Part shown: positions 9,009 through 20,989 of the stretch, piece by piece
Position numbering within the stretch: the first letter of the stretch is position 1
Layout of the letters: every line of letters begins with the position of its first letter
Notes under the pieces: model-generated
Told to the model about the DNA's origin: nothing
The model's database searches: none
The model's input: only the letters and a program-made list of their open reading frames with translations
NCBI GenBank assembly: GCA_029339505.1
Contig: JAQISU010000057.1
Span: forward strand, 5,290,001 to 5,354,000
Source: Unio delphinus
Lineage: Eukaryota; Mollusca; Bivalvia; Unionida; Unionidae
DNA: 64,000 nt
Direction of reading: 5' to 3'
Made by a program: the position numbers and the translations under genes

Positions 9009-9458
9009 CTAGAGCCTGAGTCTTTCCCGACCCACGGAAATGTCCTTGGCTGGGATTTCCGGCCCTGGCCTCCCACCATTGTGAGCTCTTCGTCTCTGGG
9101 GTGCCACCTCAGTGGTCCTTCTATGCTCACCGTTTCCAGGTCGGTCGTGACCACTCCAAGTGGCTGTACGCACGTGCACGCTCTCATAGCGCTCCGCCAT
9201 CACGCTTATTTCATCCAAGGTTGAGAATTCACGCTCCGCAAAAAACACAATTAGGTCTTTTCTGTAAATACTTAGGACGTGCCCCTTCAAAATTTCCTTA
9301 CGTATTCCCTCATACGTTAACGCGGTGCCAGACATTTTTATCCATTTATAAAAAATTACGCGTACTCGACTATGAAATTGCGCGTGTGTTTCGGTATCCC
9401 TCTTCGACGAGTCTCTAAAAAGTTTCCAAAAGTGGACTAAAATCCTGTACAGAGACAT
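9009..9458 (-). pseudogene. Gypsy element 1: gag fragment
   Basis: 149 residues on the minus strand with gag-like helical sequence: 'DTETHAQFHSRVRVIFYKWI', 'EGIRKEILKGHVLSIYRKDLIVFFAEREFSTLDEISVMAERYESVH', then an Arg/Gly-rich tail leading to the zinc knuckle. It is cut at about 9484 by LINE sequence, so the gag start, primer-binding site and 5' LTR are all missing. Confidence 0.7.
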
Positions 9459-9483
9459 GAACTCGTATGTAGATAAAGAGATC

Positions 9484-11130
9484 AGTGAGACAGGGGTATC
9501 TACTATATATGCTATTATATATTTGCGATATAAATTCTAATTATTAAAAAAGACTCAATAAAGAAATAAAAGGGATAAAAGTTCCAAATATTAGAGAAGA
9601 GGTTAAAATGTTTCAAGATGCAGATGATTGCACCAACTTTGTACAAGACCACAATTCCTATGTAAAACTATTACGGGAATTTGAATTATTTGGAAAAGTA
9701 TCATTGTCGAAAAAAATCCTGAGAAAACGGAAATCTTACTAATAGGAAACTGGAGAAGTAAACAACACGGATTACCAATCCCAATAGTTAAAGACCAAGT
9801 AAAGGCCCTAGGGATCTATTTTGGAAAGGGCGTGGAAAAACAAAACCTCAAGAAAATCAGGGAAAAAATAAATGAAAATATCAAAACCTGGGCACTTACT
9901 CCATTGTGCGTAATGGAACGGGCCCAAGTAACAAAAAAAATTATATGAATGTGCACTTAAACTAAATTTTAAAATCAATAGACATAACAATCGAAGATCT
10001 AAAAATTTTAGATCATGAAATTATTAAATATTTATCGGGGTTTAAAACGCACTACATAAACAAGGACACATTATATAATGACAGAAAGAGGATGGAGGCC
10101 TGGCCTTCCCAAACCCCGTCCTTATAAAATACACCAACATTCTAAACAGATTTAAGGAAATGAAAGCAGCACCAAAAATACCTTATCATCTTCTGTACAT
10201 ATATTATTTCGGATTCTCAATGAAGCAGAGAAATGACATAAAAACAATAGGTTATTGAAACCACTAGAAGATCCACGAAAATTAAGATCAATAAAAGAAT
10301 TACTAAATAAATATAGGGACAATAGAGAACTATGGGAAATAGATACAAAAACAGCACACAAATGGCTTACAGATAGCACAATAAATAGGATTAAAAAACA
10401 AAGTCGAACATTAATACATAAACATCAATTAGTGCCTGGGGAAACTGGGTCAAGTTAGGATCACTAAAAATACAAAGCCTCTACTTCAAATAAATGCATG
10501 ACGCGTGGTTGACGGGAGAGGTTGCAGTGAGACGGCATGTGATCTGATTATCGCCCAAATGTCCACTGTGTAAAAATTCACACATTCCCCCCAAAAAAAT
10601 ATGTCATGGTTGAATGTGATAAGAATAGAAAGAAAAGAGTTGACATAACACTAAAAATAAGAATAACTCAATTATGCAAACAAAAAACATACTATATTTA
10701 GACGGAAACTTTAGCAACAAATTAGTATACAACATCAAATAGTTTATATTGGAAACTATGAGGGCAAATCATAATTATTTGAACACATAACTAGGGTAGG
10801 AGCACAAGGGGGGGGGGGGGCAGGGAACCTTAAGTGGAAAGTACGAGATGAGGAAGTCAAAGGGCTAAATCACATGGCGCTATGCGAAGTGGACTGGCCC
10901 GTGAAAGAGTCAGGGGAAAAAATCCACTCAGAGAAACATGATGCGGACAACACACTAATACAGTAAGTACAGAGTAGCATAGGAGTTTTTAAGTGTTTTC
11001 CCACTACGCATGCCCTGAAAGAAAACAAGGTAAAAGTCGCTGGTGAGTACTTTTCAAAACCAGGCAATCTTGTATTTTCTCTTTCTCTGTGTAGCTCCCG
11101 AACTACACAGAGAGCCGTGTTTAAAGGGCC
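9484..11130 (+). mobile_element. LINE copy A, reverse transcriptase core, zinc-finger tail and 3' UTR (degenerate)
   Basis: From 9484 the chain reads 'RQGYLLYMLLY' (RT 'RQG' motif), then 'IKVPNIREEVKMFQDADDCTNF', whose 'DADD' corresponds to the catalytic F/YADD. It then follows copy B (16.9-18.2 kb) with many shifts: 'ETGEVNNTDYQ' near 9745, a 'KTHYINKDTLY' segment near 10045, and 'LTGEVAVRRHVI..SPKCPLCK' near 10520, a Cys/His zinc-finger tail. Noncoding 3' sequence from about 10815 shares 'gggctaaatcaca.ggcgc' with copy B. Joining 5783 to 9484 brings both LINE parts close, so the Gypsy relic interrupts this copy, although RT sequence between the parts is also deleted. Confidence 0.75.
11085..11112. 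other. 3' UTR stem-loop of LINE copy A
   Basis: A perfect 10-bp stem (CTCTGTGTAG / CTACACAGAG) encloses the loop CTCCCGAA. LINE copy B has a different stem around nearly the same loop at the equivalent place (18504-18525). Confidence 0.8.
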
Positions 11131-12320
11131 AAATAAACGATTAGAAAAAAAACATTACGAGCCTAAATATAAATAAATAGAGACGACCAAACTCGAGGCG
11201 GTTAATGTACAATTTAAATTTAATAAATGTACGGACCCGTCTCGAACACAGTCGTTCTCAAAAGAAATAAATATAAAAAGGACAAAGATCGACACAATAT
11301 AACAGTCATTAAAACAATGTTTTTTAATTTTTTGGTAATTTTTTTCCAAAAAAATTAAGACTTAGTACACCGGACTTTGCCGGAAATTCAAAATTCAAAA
11401 TAAAAAGTAAATGTATTAAATGATGGGGGGGGGGGGGGGGGGAGCATCTATCTGGTGCCTCCCTAAAAAAAAAAACAAAAAAAAAAAAAACAAAGGAGTC
11501 TTGCCAGCCAGGCTTATATACAAGGTTCGGGTTGGCTTTTGGCAACAAATAAATCTATTTTTTTTTACATGGCCCGATTGTAGAATCGGGGCTTTGGCAG
11601 AAGTGTGGGAGGAGGCTTAACAAAGGTCCGCTGACCCACCGGTTCTAGTCTTAGCTCTTCCCCCAATCCACTTATGGGTCTAGCCCATATGGAGTTCAAA
11701 ACACCAGCTAGATCTTGCAAACGAGGATTTGGGTAAATAATAAATCAACCAGGGCCAAGATATATAAATTGGGTCTTATGGGAGTGAATCTTTGCACCCT
11801 CTCCCAAAGTTCGGCCAACCCAACCCCCAAGCCCCTCCAACTGTGCTGCTAATGGGATACAGTAAGAAATCTGCTATCAATCTTATAAGATTTATAGTCA
11901 ACACATCTGAGCATAAAATTAAAATAAAATTTGCATGGTCTGAATGAATAAGTAAATAAACGATATATTTAATCTCGCCGGTGAAAACCTCATAGTTCGT
12001 TCCTCATAGCGAATTTTTCGTATCTGTAACTCGGCAAATTTCAAATTTAAATGTAACTAAAAGTACCTAATTCGTTTTAAGCACTTTGTGTGACACGAAT
12101 TGGTAACGTTTAGATGCATTTAATAATACTGACCTGAAAATTAAACGAGTTTTAAACAATCGATATTCAATATGAAATGAACTTTTTACTGCGTCCATTG
12201 TTAAATTACACTTAATGAAATATATATTTTATTCACTTGTACCAAGAAAATATCATCTTTATTTTACTATAGACCGTAATAATCTTGATAATTCACTCTA
12301 TTGGAGTACGAATTTTCACT
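11130..12320. other. Noncoding repeat-derived stretch
   Basis: No gene is seen. It holds the tail of LINE copy A, A-rich tracts, a G-run/A-run block at 11423-11495 (described separately), moderately GC-rich sequence at 11570-11850 of unknown origin, and AT-rich DNA up to the microsatellite at 12329. Confidence 0.5.
11423..11495. repeat. G-run / GAGCATCT.TCTGGTGCC / A-run repeat, copy 1
   Basis: A run of about 18 G is followed by AGCATCTATCTGGTGCC, a short C tract and A-runs. The same order (G-run, AGCATCTGTCTGGTGCC, C-run, A-run) occurs at 19181-19229. The G and C runs can pair around the conserved centre. Both copies lie about 0.4-0.5 kb past the ends of the two related LINE copies, so this may belong to their shared 3' flank or to a co-inserted element. 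Confidence 0.7.
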
Positions 12321-12326
12321 GCTCGT

Positions 12327-12451
<125 letters not shown>

Positions 12452-12500
12452 TTTGACCAAGAAATTTACATATTCTATATGTAAGCAAGTTTGTGTGGTG

Positions 12501-12735
12501 TTTTTTTTTTTAGGGTTTAACGCCATTTTTCAGCACGCAATAGGCTATACATGGCGGCCAGTATTATTGGAGGAAGAACATTGGGAAAAACCCCGGAAAG
12601 AACCACCGACCCACGAGAAGCTGCTGGCAAGCCTTCTCACATAACTACATTAGCCGAATCTTAGACTCGAACCCACGCAGACAGAGGTGAGACAGCAGTA
12701 ATCCGTAACGGAAAGCACAATAGACCACCCCTTAA
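12501..12735 (-). mobile_element. tRNA-derived SINE, Meta-SINE-like (copy 1)
   Basis: Read on the minus strand, a tRNA-like head with B box GGTTCGAGTC (complement of 12664-12673) is followed by a body ending in 'gggtttaacgcc' (reverse orientation) and a poly-A tail (T11 at 12501-12511). The central 'gcggccagta' and 'ggaggaagaa' resemble the conserved core of mollusc Meta-SINEs. A second copy lies at 30691-31085. Confidence 0.75.
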
Positions 12736-13359
12736 AAACACGTTAGTGGTCTATACGTATATATATATGACATTACTCATATTATCGAACTGAGTTAAAA
12801 TCCAACAATAGACATGCTATTTTTTTTTAAAATCTTGTTTTGTTCACCTTTTTAAGTGCTGTTGTAACTTGCAATGAGATTGAGAAGTATGAGTTCTGGC
12901 TTTTTTTTAAAATTTTCTATGTGAATGTACACAAACGCATACAGCTCATAAACGGTAGACACTTTTCATTATCACGCGGGATGCTGCAAGAAATGTGCTA
13001 ATTCAGCCTGTGATAAATATTGGAGCAAACTTTTAGAACATGAAATAAGTACATTTGATTGCTTTTATTGATTAATGAACATATTGCACTAAAATATATT
13101 TGTATCAACCCGATTAAACATGCCGGTTATTAACTTGAGGACACTTCAATATATGGGATGGGAGGGTGATTGTTTTCATCTACTCATTGGTACAAAATCT
13201 TTTATGAACACACGCTTTTAGAAGGAATTAAAAAAATATTGTGGCTTGAAAACAATAGTGCAGCTTCGGTCTTATAGTGTATTAACTGCTATGACATTTT
13301 TTAAAAAAATATAAAAATAAACACGTTTGGAAATGGATGAGCAGACGTTGAGTTTTAAA
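12736..13359. other. AT-rich intergenic stretch, nothing recognised
   Basis: Low GC, scattered homopolymers and stops in all frames. No repeat family or gene was recognised. Confidence 0.5.
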
Positions 13360-13930
13360 GGCATATATTTATGATTTTGATAATCTGAAAATATACTGTA
13401 ATTGTATTCCTTTGTTTTGTTTGGTATAACAATAGGACAGTTACAAATACTCTCGGCTTAATACTGGATTAGACAGAATATGTGTGTGAAGATTATAACA
13501 CCATAGCGATGCGGATAAACATACGTATTATAGTTGTAAAAGGCATATATTTATTAATCTGATCATCTTAATATATAATTTTAGTTTAATATTTTGTTTG
13601 GGATAACAATATTGCACTTAGAAAAAATGTCGCCTTAATGCTGAACTAGACAGAATATGTGTGTGAAGAGTCTGTCGCTATAAGGTTGTTGTGACCATCG
13701 CAGTTGTGTGTTGACATTAAGGCGACACGGTATTAAGGCGACACATGTGTGTTTTCATTTGTAAATATTATTTTTTGTTTTAAACATGAATATATAAGCT
13801 TGATAGTCGGAATAATAAATTATTTTGATGAATTCATATACAAATACGTGCTGCAGTTTAATAACACAACATGATGTAATTCTGTCACCCTAATGCTGCT
13901 CTGTGACATGTGTCGCCCTAATGCTGGTTA
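13360..13930. repeat. Diverged ~180-bp direct repeat with a recurring TGTCGCCYTAATGCTG motif
   Basis: Two diverged copies begin near 13360 and 13540 (shared 'aggcatatattta', 'gacagaatatgtgtgtgaag'). A 16-bp motif close to TGTCGCCTTAATGCTG occurs forward at 13451 (weak), 13628, 13883 and 13911, and reverse at 13714 and 13731. This is a dense motif cluster in otherwise featureless DNA. Confidence 0.7.
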
Positions 13931-13936
13931 CGTACT

Positions 13937-13937
<1 letters not shown>

Positions 13938-13972
<35 letters not shown>
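13938..13972. repeat. (TG)n microsatellite
   Basis: About 17 TG units directly visible. Confidence 0.98.
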
Positions 13973-13975
<3 letters not shown>

Positions 13976-14361
13976 TCGCACTTTCAGATATGACAAACAT
14001 GAGTAGAAAATGGTATATTAATGTGAAATCTATAAAAGCTGCCTAACATGATCAATTTTTGAGATAGTAATGTCAAATGACGCATATATCAGCACTGAAT
14101 TCATTTAAAATACAAATTTTGTTAGGAAAGATATGAACCTGTTTCCATTTTATGAAGTAATTATATACAACTTCAGATTTTAATCTGCAGCAGAGAGGAT
14201 TGTTGAATATGTATTGACGTAAATCTGATTGCAAGATTTCTCGAAAAATGCTTATTTGAGAAAGCGATGACAATGTACAGTCTAATTTTAATGCAACTAC
14301 AATTATAATGTCTTTAAAAAAAATAAGGATTGATTTTATATTAGCTATATATGTACTTTTA
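13973..14361. other. AT-rich stretch, nothing recognised
   Basis: A minus-strand open frame of about 100 codons (14073-14384) has AT-driven composition and no recognisable motif; I do not regard it as a gene. Confidence 0.5.
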
Positions 14362-14759
14362 CGATAAGGATTCTTACGACACATCCTAACTATAGATACA
14401 ATGAGGATCCTTACAATGACACATGCTAGCTATAGATACCATGAGGATCTGTACAACGACACATGCTAACTATATATACAATGAGGATCCTTACAAAGAT
14501 ACATGCTAACTATATATACAACGAGGATCGTTACAACGATACATGTTTCCTACACATACCATAAGGATCCTTACAACGACACATGCTAACTATATATACA
14601 TTGAGGATCCTTACAAAGATACATGCTAACTATATATACAACGAGGATCGTTACAACGATACATGTTTCCTACACATACCATAAGGATCCTTACAACGAC
14701 ACATGCTAACTATATATACAATGAGGATTCTTACAACGACACATGCTAGCTATAAATAG
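14362..14759. repeat. 40-bp minisatellite with 120-bp higher-order repeat
   Basis: About ten copies of a 40-bp unit (acatgctaactatatataca + atgaggatccttacaacgac). Three-unit blocks containing the variants 'gaggatcgttac' and 'catgtttcctacacatacc' recur 120 bp apart (14521 and 14641), showing higher-order amplification. Confidence 0.95.
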
Positions 14760-15890
14760 CAAGTTCCCTACCACTTTAGTAATGTAGTTCAACAGTGTCG
14801 CATTATCAGTAACGGATGATTGGGGTGCGTGTAAGAATTAACATTACGTTGAGGTATTGGTATGGGCACGTACGGAAAGTTCTGTATAAAAATGTTTATA
14901 GGTTTAACATGTGGGGGCCCACTATGGGCTATTAATGAAAAATGTACTGTTAACTTAGGGAATGTTTAATGTTGATAAATGTATAATTACACACAGGAAA
15001 TACTTTTAATTTAAATGACGATTGGTTTAACACGTGGGTACTTACGAAAATGCTATATTAAGTTGGAAAGCATTATATGATGTTTCCATGTTGAAAATCC
15101 ATGCGTAAAAGTACGAGAAATCCGTTACAAAATATCCATATATTTAGAAATGTAAGAAACATTTGGGGTACATATGGAATTGTATTTTTTACTTGGGGAC
15201 CATATTAGGCAATTTCCACGTTGAAAAAATCATAAGTACCTACATGAAAGCCTATGCCATAACTTTTAGATACTGACAAACACTCGAAATTTTCAGTACT
15301 ATCCAGCACACACTTTTTCACTATTTGTTTACTATCCAGTACCGGCAATTTGGTATAGTGTCCAACTCACCACTTTTTATATACTACTCAACACATGCTC
15401 TTTCATTACTAGCAACACCTAAAGTTTAATACACTATTCTCCATCTATTTACGACCACATCGTATGCAATGATTAAAAACCCACACCAGCTATCAAACTA
15501 AATGGGTAAGAGTGCTACCATACAATATACACACAAACGCACACAAATACTATCAGCCAAACAAGAAAGACAAGGTTGGATAATGTTTATAGACACGCTA
15601 TACCTACTAACATAATAGAGGGTGAAGATTCTAACGTTGTTTTGATTTTTCGGTCGTGAAAATAGATAAAGACTTAATTATCCTTATCACTCTGAAAGTC
15701 AAGGGTTTTAGATAAATTTGTATCAGACTGTAAATCATATGATTCGGTCGTATTGTTTTGATACTGGAAAACATTTGGATGAGGGTGTCTATTTGCTGTT
15801 AGGGAATCGGTTGAAAAATCATTAGGTTTTACTCATTTTGAACTCGGGTTTGGACATACTGCCCGTGGACCACTGAGTTTATTAAAAGCG
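14760..15890. other. Noncoding, degenerate short-motif repeats
   Basis: No gene. 14870-15240 repeats phrases like 'ggtttaacatgtggg' and 'gtacttac', and 15290-15450 repeats 'ctatccagcacac'-like phrases every 40-50 bp. Similar phrases occur at 31130-31330 and 32100-32480 in the reverse order of blocks, so both may be remnants of one dispersed repeat. Confidence 0.45.
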
Positions 15891-16695
15891 AGACTACTTT
15901 CTTATAAAGATTACATCAAAGCCAAGAATACCTAGACAGAAGATATCAAGAAATAAAACGGAAATATGGACGTTCCTATACTGGAACGCATAACATCTAA
16001 ACCTACAAAAATAACAACCAATTAAAGAAAATACAGAGAAGGAAATGACATATCCCTTACTCAGAAGCGAAACTCGCATAAAACCCCAAGAAATGATTCA
16101 AGGAATAGGTCTACAGAATCACGGAACAAGAGATGATACCACAGTAAGGAACATTCAGTCTTTATAAGCTGTAACAACGTCAAAAACCATAAACATAAGC
16201 ATCAGAGACATTGAGTCGGCTTTGACTAGGATCCACTCAGCTGCCTTTGAAATCATAGACCTAAAACACACTACGTTATACAGAGATACAGTACCCTTAA
16301 ATAGGTAGCTAAATATACGGATATTCAACAGATTGGACAAACTAAAGATATGTAACGAGGACACCATGCATTGAAATCAGACTCAATTATCCATAAAAAA
16401 CAACAACAATAATTATCAATGATCAAAGAAAAAGATACCACAAACAACCATACAGAGCCAGCCAAATGTAGTGTTGCTTTTAATAAAAGGTGTGAACCTT
16501 CATTAGTTTAATTCCCTGAGCACTACGGAGATCGCACATGAGCTGATAACTCAAGGAGTTCACATCTCCAGGGAAAATAGACTGCTGATCAACCGTGGTT
16601 TTATGCCTTCGGCAGTTGTACTGGATTTCACAACGACCCTTTCCCACGTCTGGTCTTCTTTGATCTCTACCTATACAGTCTTGAGGAGTACATCA
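15891..16695. other. Possible degenerate LINE ORF1 region upstream of copy B
   Basis: A-rich sequence with stops in all frames and no motif that I can name. Its position just before the zinc-knuckle fragment at 16696 makes a decayed ORF1 N-terminal region plausible, but nothing in it proves this. Confidence 0.3.
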
Positions 16696-16875
16696 ACAAA
16701 TCACGCTTCTGCAGTAATTGCAATTTATGGGCAACCACGCCAACAAGTGCAAATTTAAGCAGCAATGTGACACTTGTGGTGGTAGCCACAGTAATAAACG
16801 CACTTTCCGGTGCCTACAATGTGAAAATTGCCATGAATCTCACCACCCCATCTTGAGCGCTTGCTCATATACCAG
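16696..16875 (+). pseudogene. Retrotransposon ORF1/gag zinc-knuckle fragment
   Basis: With one phase change near 16715, the plus strand gives 'RFCSNC', then 'NHANKCKFKQQCDTCGGSH', 'TFRCLQCENCHESHH' and 'SACS': three tandem CCHC-type knuckles, as in ORF1 of I/Jockey-like LINEs, which bind the element RNA. It runs almost directly into RT sequence at 16861, so ORF1 and the RT palm have been joined by a large deletion, or two elements are juxtaposed. Confidence 0.65.
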
Positions 16876-18290
16876 GAGGATATATCAATGCTATTATACG
16901 TAATAGCAATAGAAATCCTGAGTATGAAAATCAGGAATAATACTAATATAAAAGGATTAAAGATACCAAACTTAAAAGATGAATTTAAGATGCTACAACA
17001 TGCAGATGATTGTACTAACTTTATAAGCGATTCAAATTCCTTTAAACATCTCCAAAAGGAATATGAGGCTTTTGGAAGAGCCTCAGGATCGAAAATCAAC
17101 CATGATAAAACAGAAATTTTAAAAATAGGTAACTGGAGGGGGAACCACCCAGGTTTGCCCCCACACCTGATAAAAAATAGAGTTAAAGCCCTGGGGATAT
17201 TCTTTGGGGCAAATGAGGAAAAGGAAAACTGCATAAAAGTTAAAAATAAAATAAAAGAAGTAATAAATATCTGGACACCTTTGCCATTTAGTCTAATCGA
17301 ACGTTCACAGGTTGCAAAAACATATATGTACTCAAATTTGACTTATTTAATAAACGCTGTGGACATTAACAATAAAACACTAGAAATTATAGACAATGAA
17401 ATAATGAACTACATCTGGAATTTCAAAACACACTACATAAATAAGCAGACCTTATATAGGAGTAAAAAGAGGGGGGGGGGGATTGGCCTTACCTAATCCC
17501 CTCTTAATTAAAACTAAAAGTATTTTAAATAGGTTAAAAAGGATAAGCGGCACACCCGACACACCATGGGAAGCACTATACATTTTTTGGATAGGCTTCG
17601 GCATGAGACATAGACAAGACATATACATGAACAACAAATTAGCGAAAAAAGTAGACGCACCACAATTATATAGAGGGATAAAAGAAATACTATATAGGTT
17701 TAGGATAAAGATGACATATATGACTGCATTTTAGAATTAGGAATAAACCAAAAATAGAACAGGAATTTATTTATATAAACTGGGACAGAGTATGGAGACA
17801 TTGGTCCGAAATCAACTCTCCGAAGGTACAAAGTATCATATACACGTACCTCCACAACGCCTGGCTCACAGGCGAAGTGGCCCTCAGGAGACGCATGATA
17901 CGAACCCCCATCAGCTGCCCTCTATGCAGCAGTGCCCCCTATACGAAGTACCACACAATTACGCAATGCGACAAAACAAAGGAAGATAGAATCAAACTGA
18001 TAATTGAAATAATGAAGGTCGACAAATATGACAGACGACAATTACTCTTCCTCGACGGAAACTTTAATAAACAATTGATAAGACAAATAACGGACTATAT
18101 AACGAAGACGTTAATAAGGTGTGGACCACTAATGAAGGTTAAGGAAAAAAAACACCATGGAAAATTTAAATTTAAATTTAAAAGTTAAATTTAAAATTTG
18201 AATTTAAATTTTTATTTTTAAATTTTTGACTTTAATTTAATTTAACAAAAAAAAAACAATGAAAATAAAATATAAAAAAAAAAGAAAAAA
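16861..18290 (+). pseudogene. LINE copy B: reverse transcriptase palm to C-terminal zinc finger
   Basis: The longest intact piece (16861-17496, 211 residues) starts inside the palm at 'MLLYVIAIEIL' and contains 'LQHADDCTNFI', where HADD replaces the usual F/YADD, then 'GSKINHDKTEILKIGNW' and 'VKALGIFFG'. After a G10 run at 17471-17480 the reading continues in a new phase ('ALPNPLLIKTKSILNRLK') and later in a third, ending with 'VALRRRMI' and 'SCPLCSSAP..KYHTITQC', a C-C-H-C finger. The A-rich 3' UTR follows to about 18720. The L1/Tx1-like assignment is tentative. It matches copy A closely in order and content. The fingers and endonuclease are missing. Confidence 0.8.
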
Positions 18291-18720
18291 AAGCATGCAT
18301 TTATTTATATTGAATGTATAGAAATTATTAATGTGAGGGGGAAGTACATATGAGGACGCCACAGGGCTAAATCACAGGGCGCCACGCGAAGTGAGCAGGT
18401 CTGTGGAAGAGTTTGGAAAGCACCACCCAAATATTTAAATTAGTTTTTCTTCTTTCTTTTTTTTCTTTTTTCTCTGGATACTAAATCCATGCTTTATCTG
18501 TCGAGACTATCTCCCGCAATAGTCTTGACTCCCATTTTAAGGGAAACTAAAACAATTTTGGACCTTTTCTTATGATTTAACGAATAAATAAACAAGGGCC
18601 GGACAAATTGAGACGGGAGCTGCACAGTCAAATAAATTTGTGCAGCTCTCGCTTCAAGGAAAACGGACCCATTCAAATAATAAAGTAAGTAAATTGAGAC
18701 ACACATAAAATATTTAAAAA
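18291..18720 (+). mobile_element. LINE copy B 3' UTR with two hairpins
   Basis: It shares 'gggctaaatcacagggcgc' and 'cgcgaagtg' with the 3' end of copy A. Hairpin 1 at 18504-18525 has stem AGACTAT/ATAGTCT and loop CTCCCGCA. Hairpin 2 at 18617-18648 has a perfect 10-bp stem GAGCTGCACA/TGTGCAGCTC. Such 3' structures may be recognised by the element RT (inference). Confidence 0.7.
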
Positions 18721-20110
18721 AAACGCACCTCAATTTACATAAAATTCAAAAATTCAAAACTTAATTAAATGCTAAAAACATATTAAAAGCTATCTTCCAT
18801 CTTGGAGAAGATAATAGCAAGATAAGACAACTGGTACAATTGGAAATATGGCGATCCTTAACATATACACGAGTATATAATATACTTTGATAGCAAACAC
18901 ACAAATAGCATCACACATATAGCATACACAAGGATGAGAGACCACTAGCCATGGTCATCAAAATTAAAAGTAACCTACTAGATTGGGTAGATCAAATCCC
19001 AACTAGTAAGGAATACTTAGGATACACTAGGGAAAAAAATACCCCTTGTCAAACTATCTTATAACCCCGATGGGGAAATTAAATGGACCTTTTAGAAGTA
19101 AAATATAAAAAAAACAACATAAAAACATCGGGGGGAATACACATACATATAAACTTTTTTAAATTTTTTTTTTTTGATTGGGGGGGGGGAGCATCTGTCT
19201 GGTGCCCCCCCCCCCCCCAAAAAAAAAAATATACCAGGAGGAAAACGGAACATCATCTAACCTATTTAAGAGCCAAAACATTGACCCCACTTCAAATTAC
19301 TCAGCATAATGAGGCAACTGTACCCCCATCCAATTAATCCAAGAGACAACCCTCCTATATCAAATCAGCTAACAAGGGAACCGCACTCACCCCACACAAG
19401 GGATTAGCGAGCACGTTAAGCAACTACCCCCCCCCCCCCATAAAAAAGCGATGCCAATCGTCACACAATACCTAACTAATATTGACAAACTACCCGACTG
19501 TCTGTATACACGTTGCCGACAAATGAACCCTATAACAAGGCAAGTAACAAAGCAATAGGCAATGTAGGTAACAAAGGAACATGCACTGCAGGTAACAAAC
19601 CTATCCACGTAATTATCAATCAAACTAACTTGGAAGCCTTCACAAATACCACTCTGCTTTATTACTTAATGGATTTATTAGTGGGTATAACAGCCCTCAT
19701 CCAGCTTTACCATATACCATGCATTCAATGTTTCAAACTACTCATGGATTAGTTGCGAAAACACCTTGATTCCATCCAATAAACCTCCGGAGCAAAACCA
19801 ATTCATTAACTAATGAAAATTAAAATAGCTAAAACTAAGAAAAACGGTCTAAGAAAATAATCTGGCAATGGAATAGTAATAGACCAAATATGAACAACCC
19901 TGAGCTCCTTATCAAACTAAACAAGATTAATCACAAACCGGATATAATTTCTGACGAATAACGAATATAATGGGGGATGGGGGTGATATTGAACATATTT
20001 GTCGGTGACTTACTTCAAAATACAATCTTTGGACAACAGTCAAACGCTCAGACTGACTCAGGATACCCAACAACCATAGAGTACCACTAAGTACTCGAGC
20101 ACACAGGAAT
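18721..20110. other. Noncoding, repeat-derived; second G-run/C-run block at 19181-19229
   Basis: No convincing gene. Contents: AT-rich tail after LINE B, the second copy of the G-run/AGCATCT.TCTGGTGCC/C-run/A-run repeat at 19181-19229, a C-run at 19427-19439, and unremarkable sequence. Short open frames near 19083, 19387 and 19513 have no recognisable features. Confidence 0.5.
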
Positions 20111-20113
20111 CGC

Positions 20114-20330
20114 TCAGGTGGCCTAGAGTATAGATTGTCCGCCGCTAAAGCGAGAGGTAGTGGGTTCGATCCCCGGCCGAGTCATACCAAAGACTTACAA
20201 AAATGATCCTAACAGCTGCCTCGCTTGGCGCTCAGCATTAAGAGGTTAGTTTTAGGACTGGCCGGCCTGGCGTCAGGATAATGTGTCTGGGTGGTATATC
20301 ATGATATTTGATAATAATGTTTAGTGTGAG
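20114..20330 (+). mobile_element. tRNA-derived SINE, family 2 (copy 1)
   Basis: The head carries a partial A box (GGTGGCCTAGAG) and B box GGTTCGATCCC (20163-20173). The body has 'aacagctgcctcgcttggcgctcagcatta', split here as a recognisable signature, followed by 'ttaggactggccggcctggcgtcag'. Two more copies lie at 23489-23712 (-) and 61187-61370 (+). Confidence 0.85.
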
Positions 20331-20900
20331 TTTAGCTAGGGAAATATTCTATACTAATGTCCTTGTGTGTTAATACAGGAATCTTTTAGGGACCAGAGAA
20401 ACTGTAGGAGACAGAGGGAAATACCCTAGGGCAATTGGTCCGAGACACTGGTAGACAAAAGGAAAAGAACATACACACAAAAGAAAAAGGAAAACCGGAG
20501 GCAGAAGTTAGAAGGACTGGAGGAAATTGGATTACCAATCCAGATAAAGATCATACAGATGAGTAGGAACACAGGACAAGAGAAACATCTATCACACTAA
20601 GTAAGATCATGAAATAGGCTGTCACGTGGTCGAGTAAACGACGAGTGATAGGGTTTTAATTTGAATTTTATTTTATATCCGAAACGAAATAGAGCAAGAA
20701 ATGAAATACTTTCTCTAAGAATAATCGGATTTTAAGGGAAAACTTTTCATTTGATCTATTAGCACGTTTCTTATTAAGTTCCGAAAAATAAATAAATGAA
20801 ACAAGAATAATAATAATAATTCGTCATATATATTTGATAGTAAAATTTGTGATGAACATTTAAACGATTAGAATTTTAGTTATTCTGGTCACACGCACAA
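20331..20900. other. Noncoding stretch, nothing recognised
   Basis: A-rich sequence with an '(ataata)' patch at 20806-20820. There is no gene or identifiable element. Confidence 0.45.
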
Positions 20901-20908
20901 AATTTAGG

Positions 20909-20929
20909 ATAATAATAATAATAATCGCA

Positions 20930-20984
<55 letters not shown>
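20909..20984. repeat. (ATA)n microsatellite
   Basis: About 24 trinucleotide units with one interruption (cgcag). Confidence 0.97.

Positions 20985-20989
<5 letters not shown>

Noticed and set aside
14073..14384. 103-codon minus-strand gene
   Set aside because: AT-driven frame without homologous features, ending at the edge of a minisatellite.
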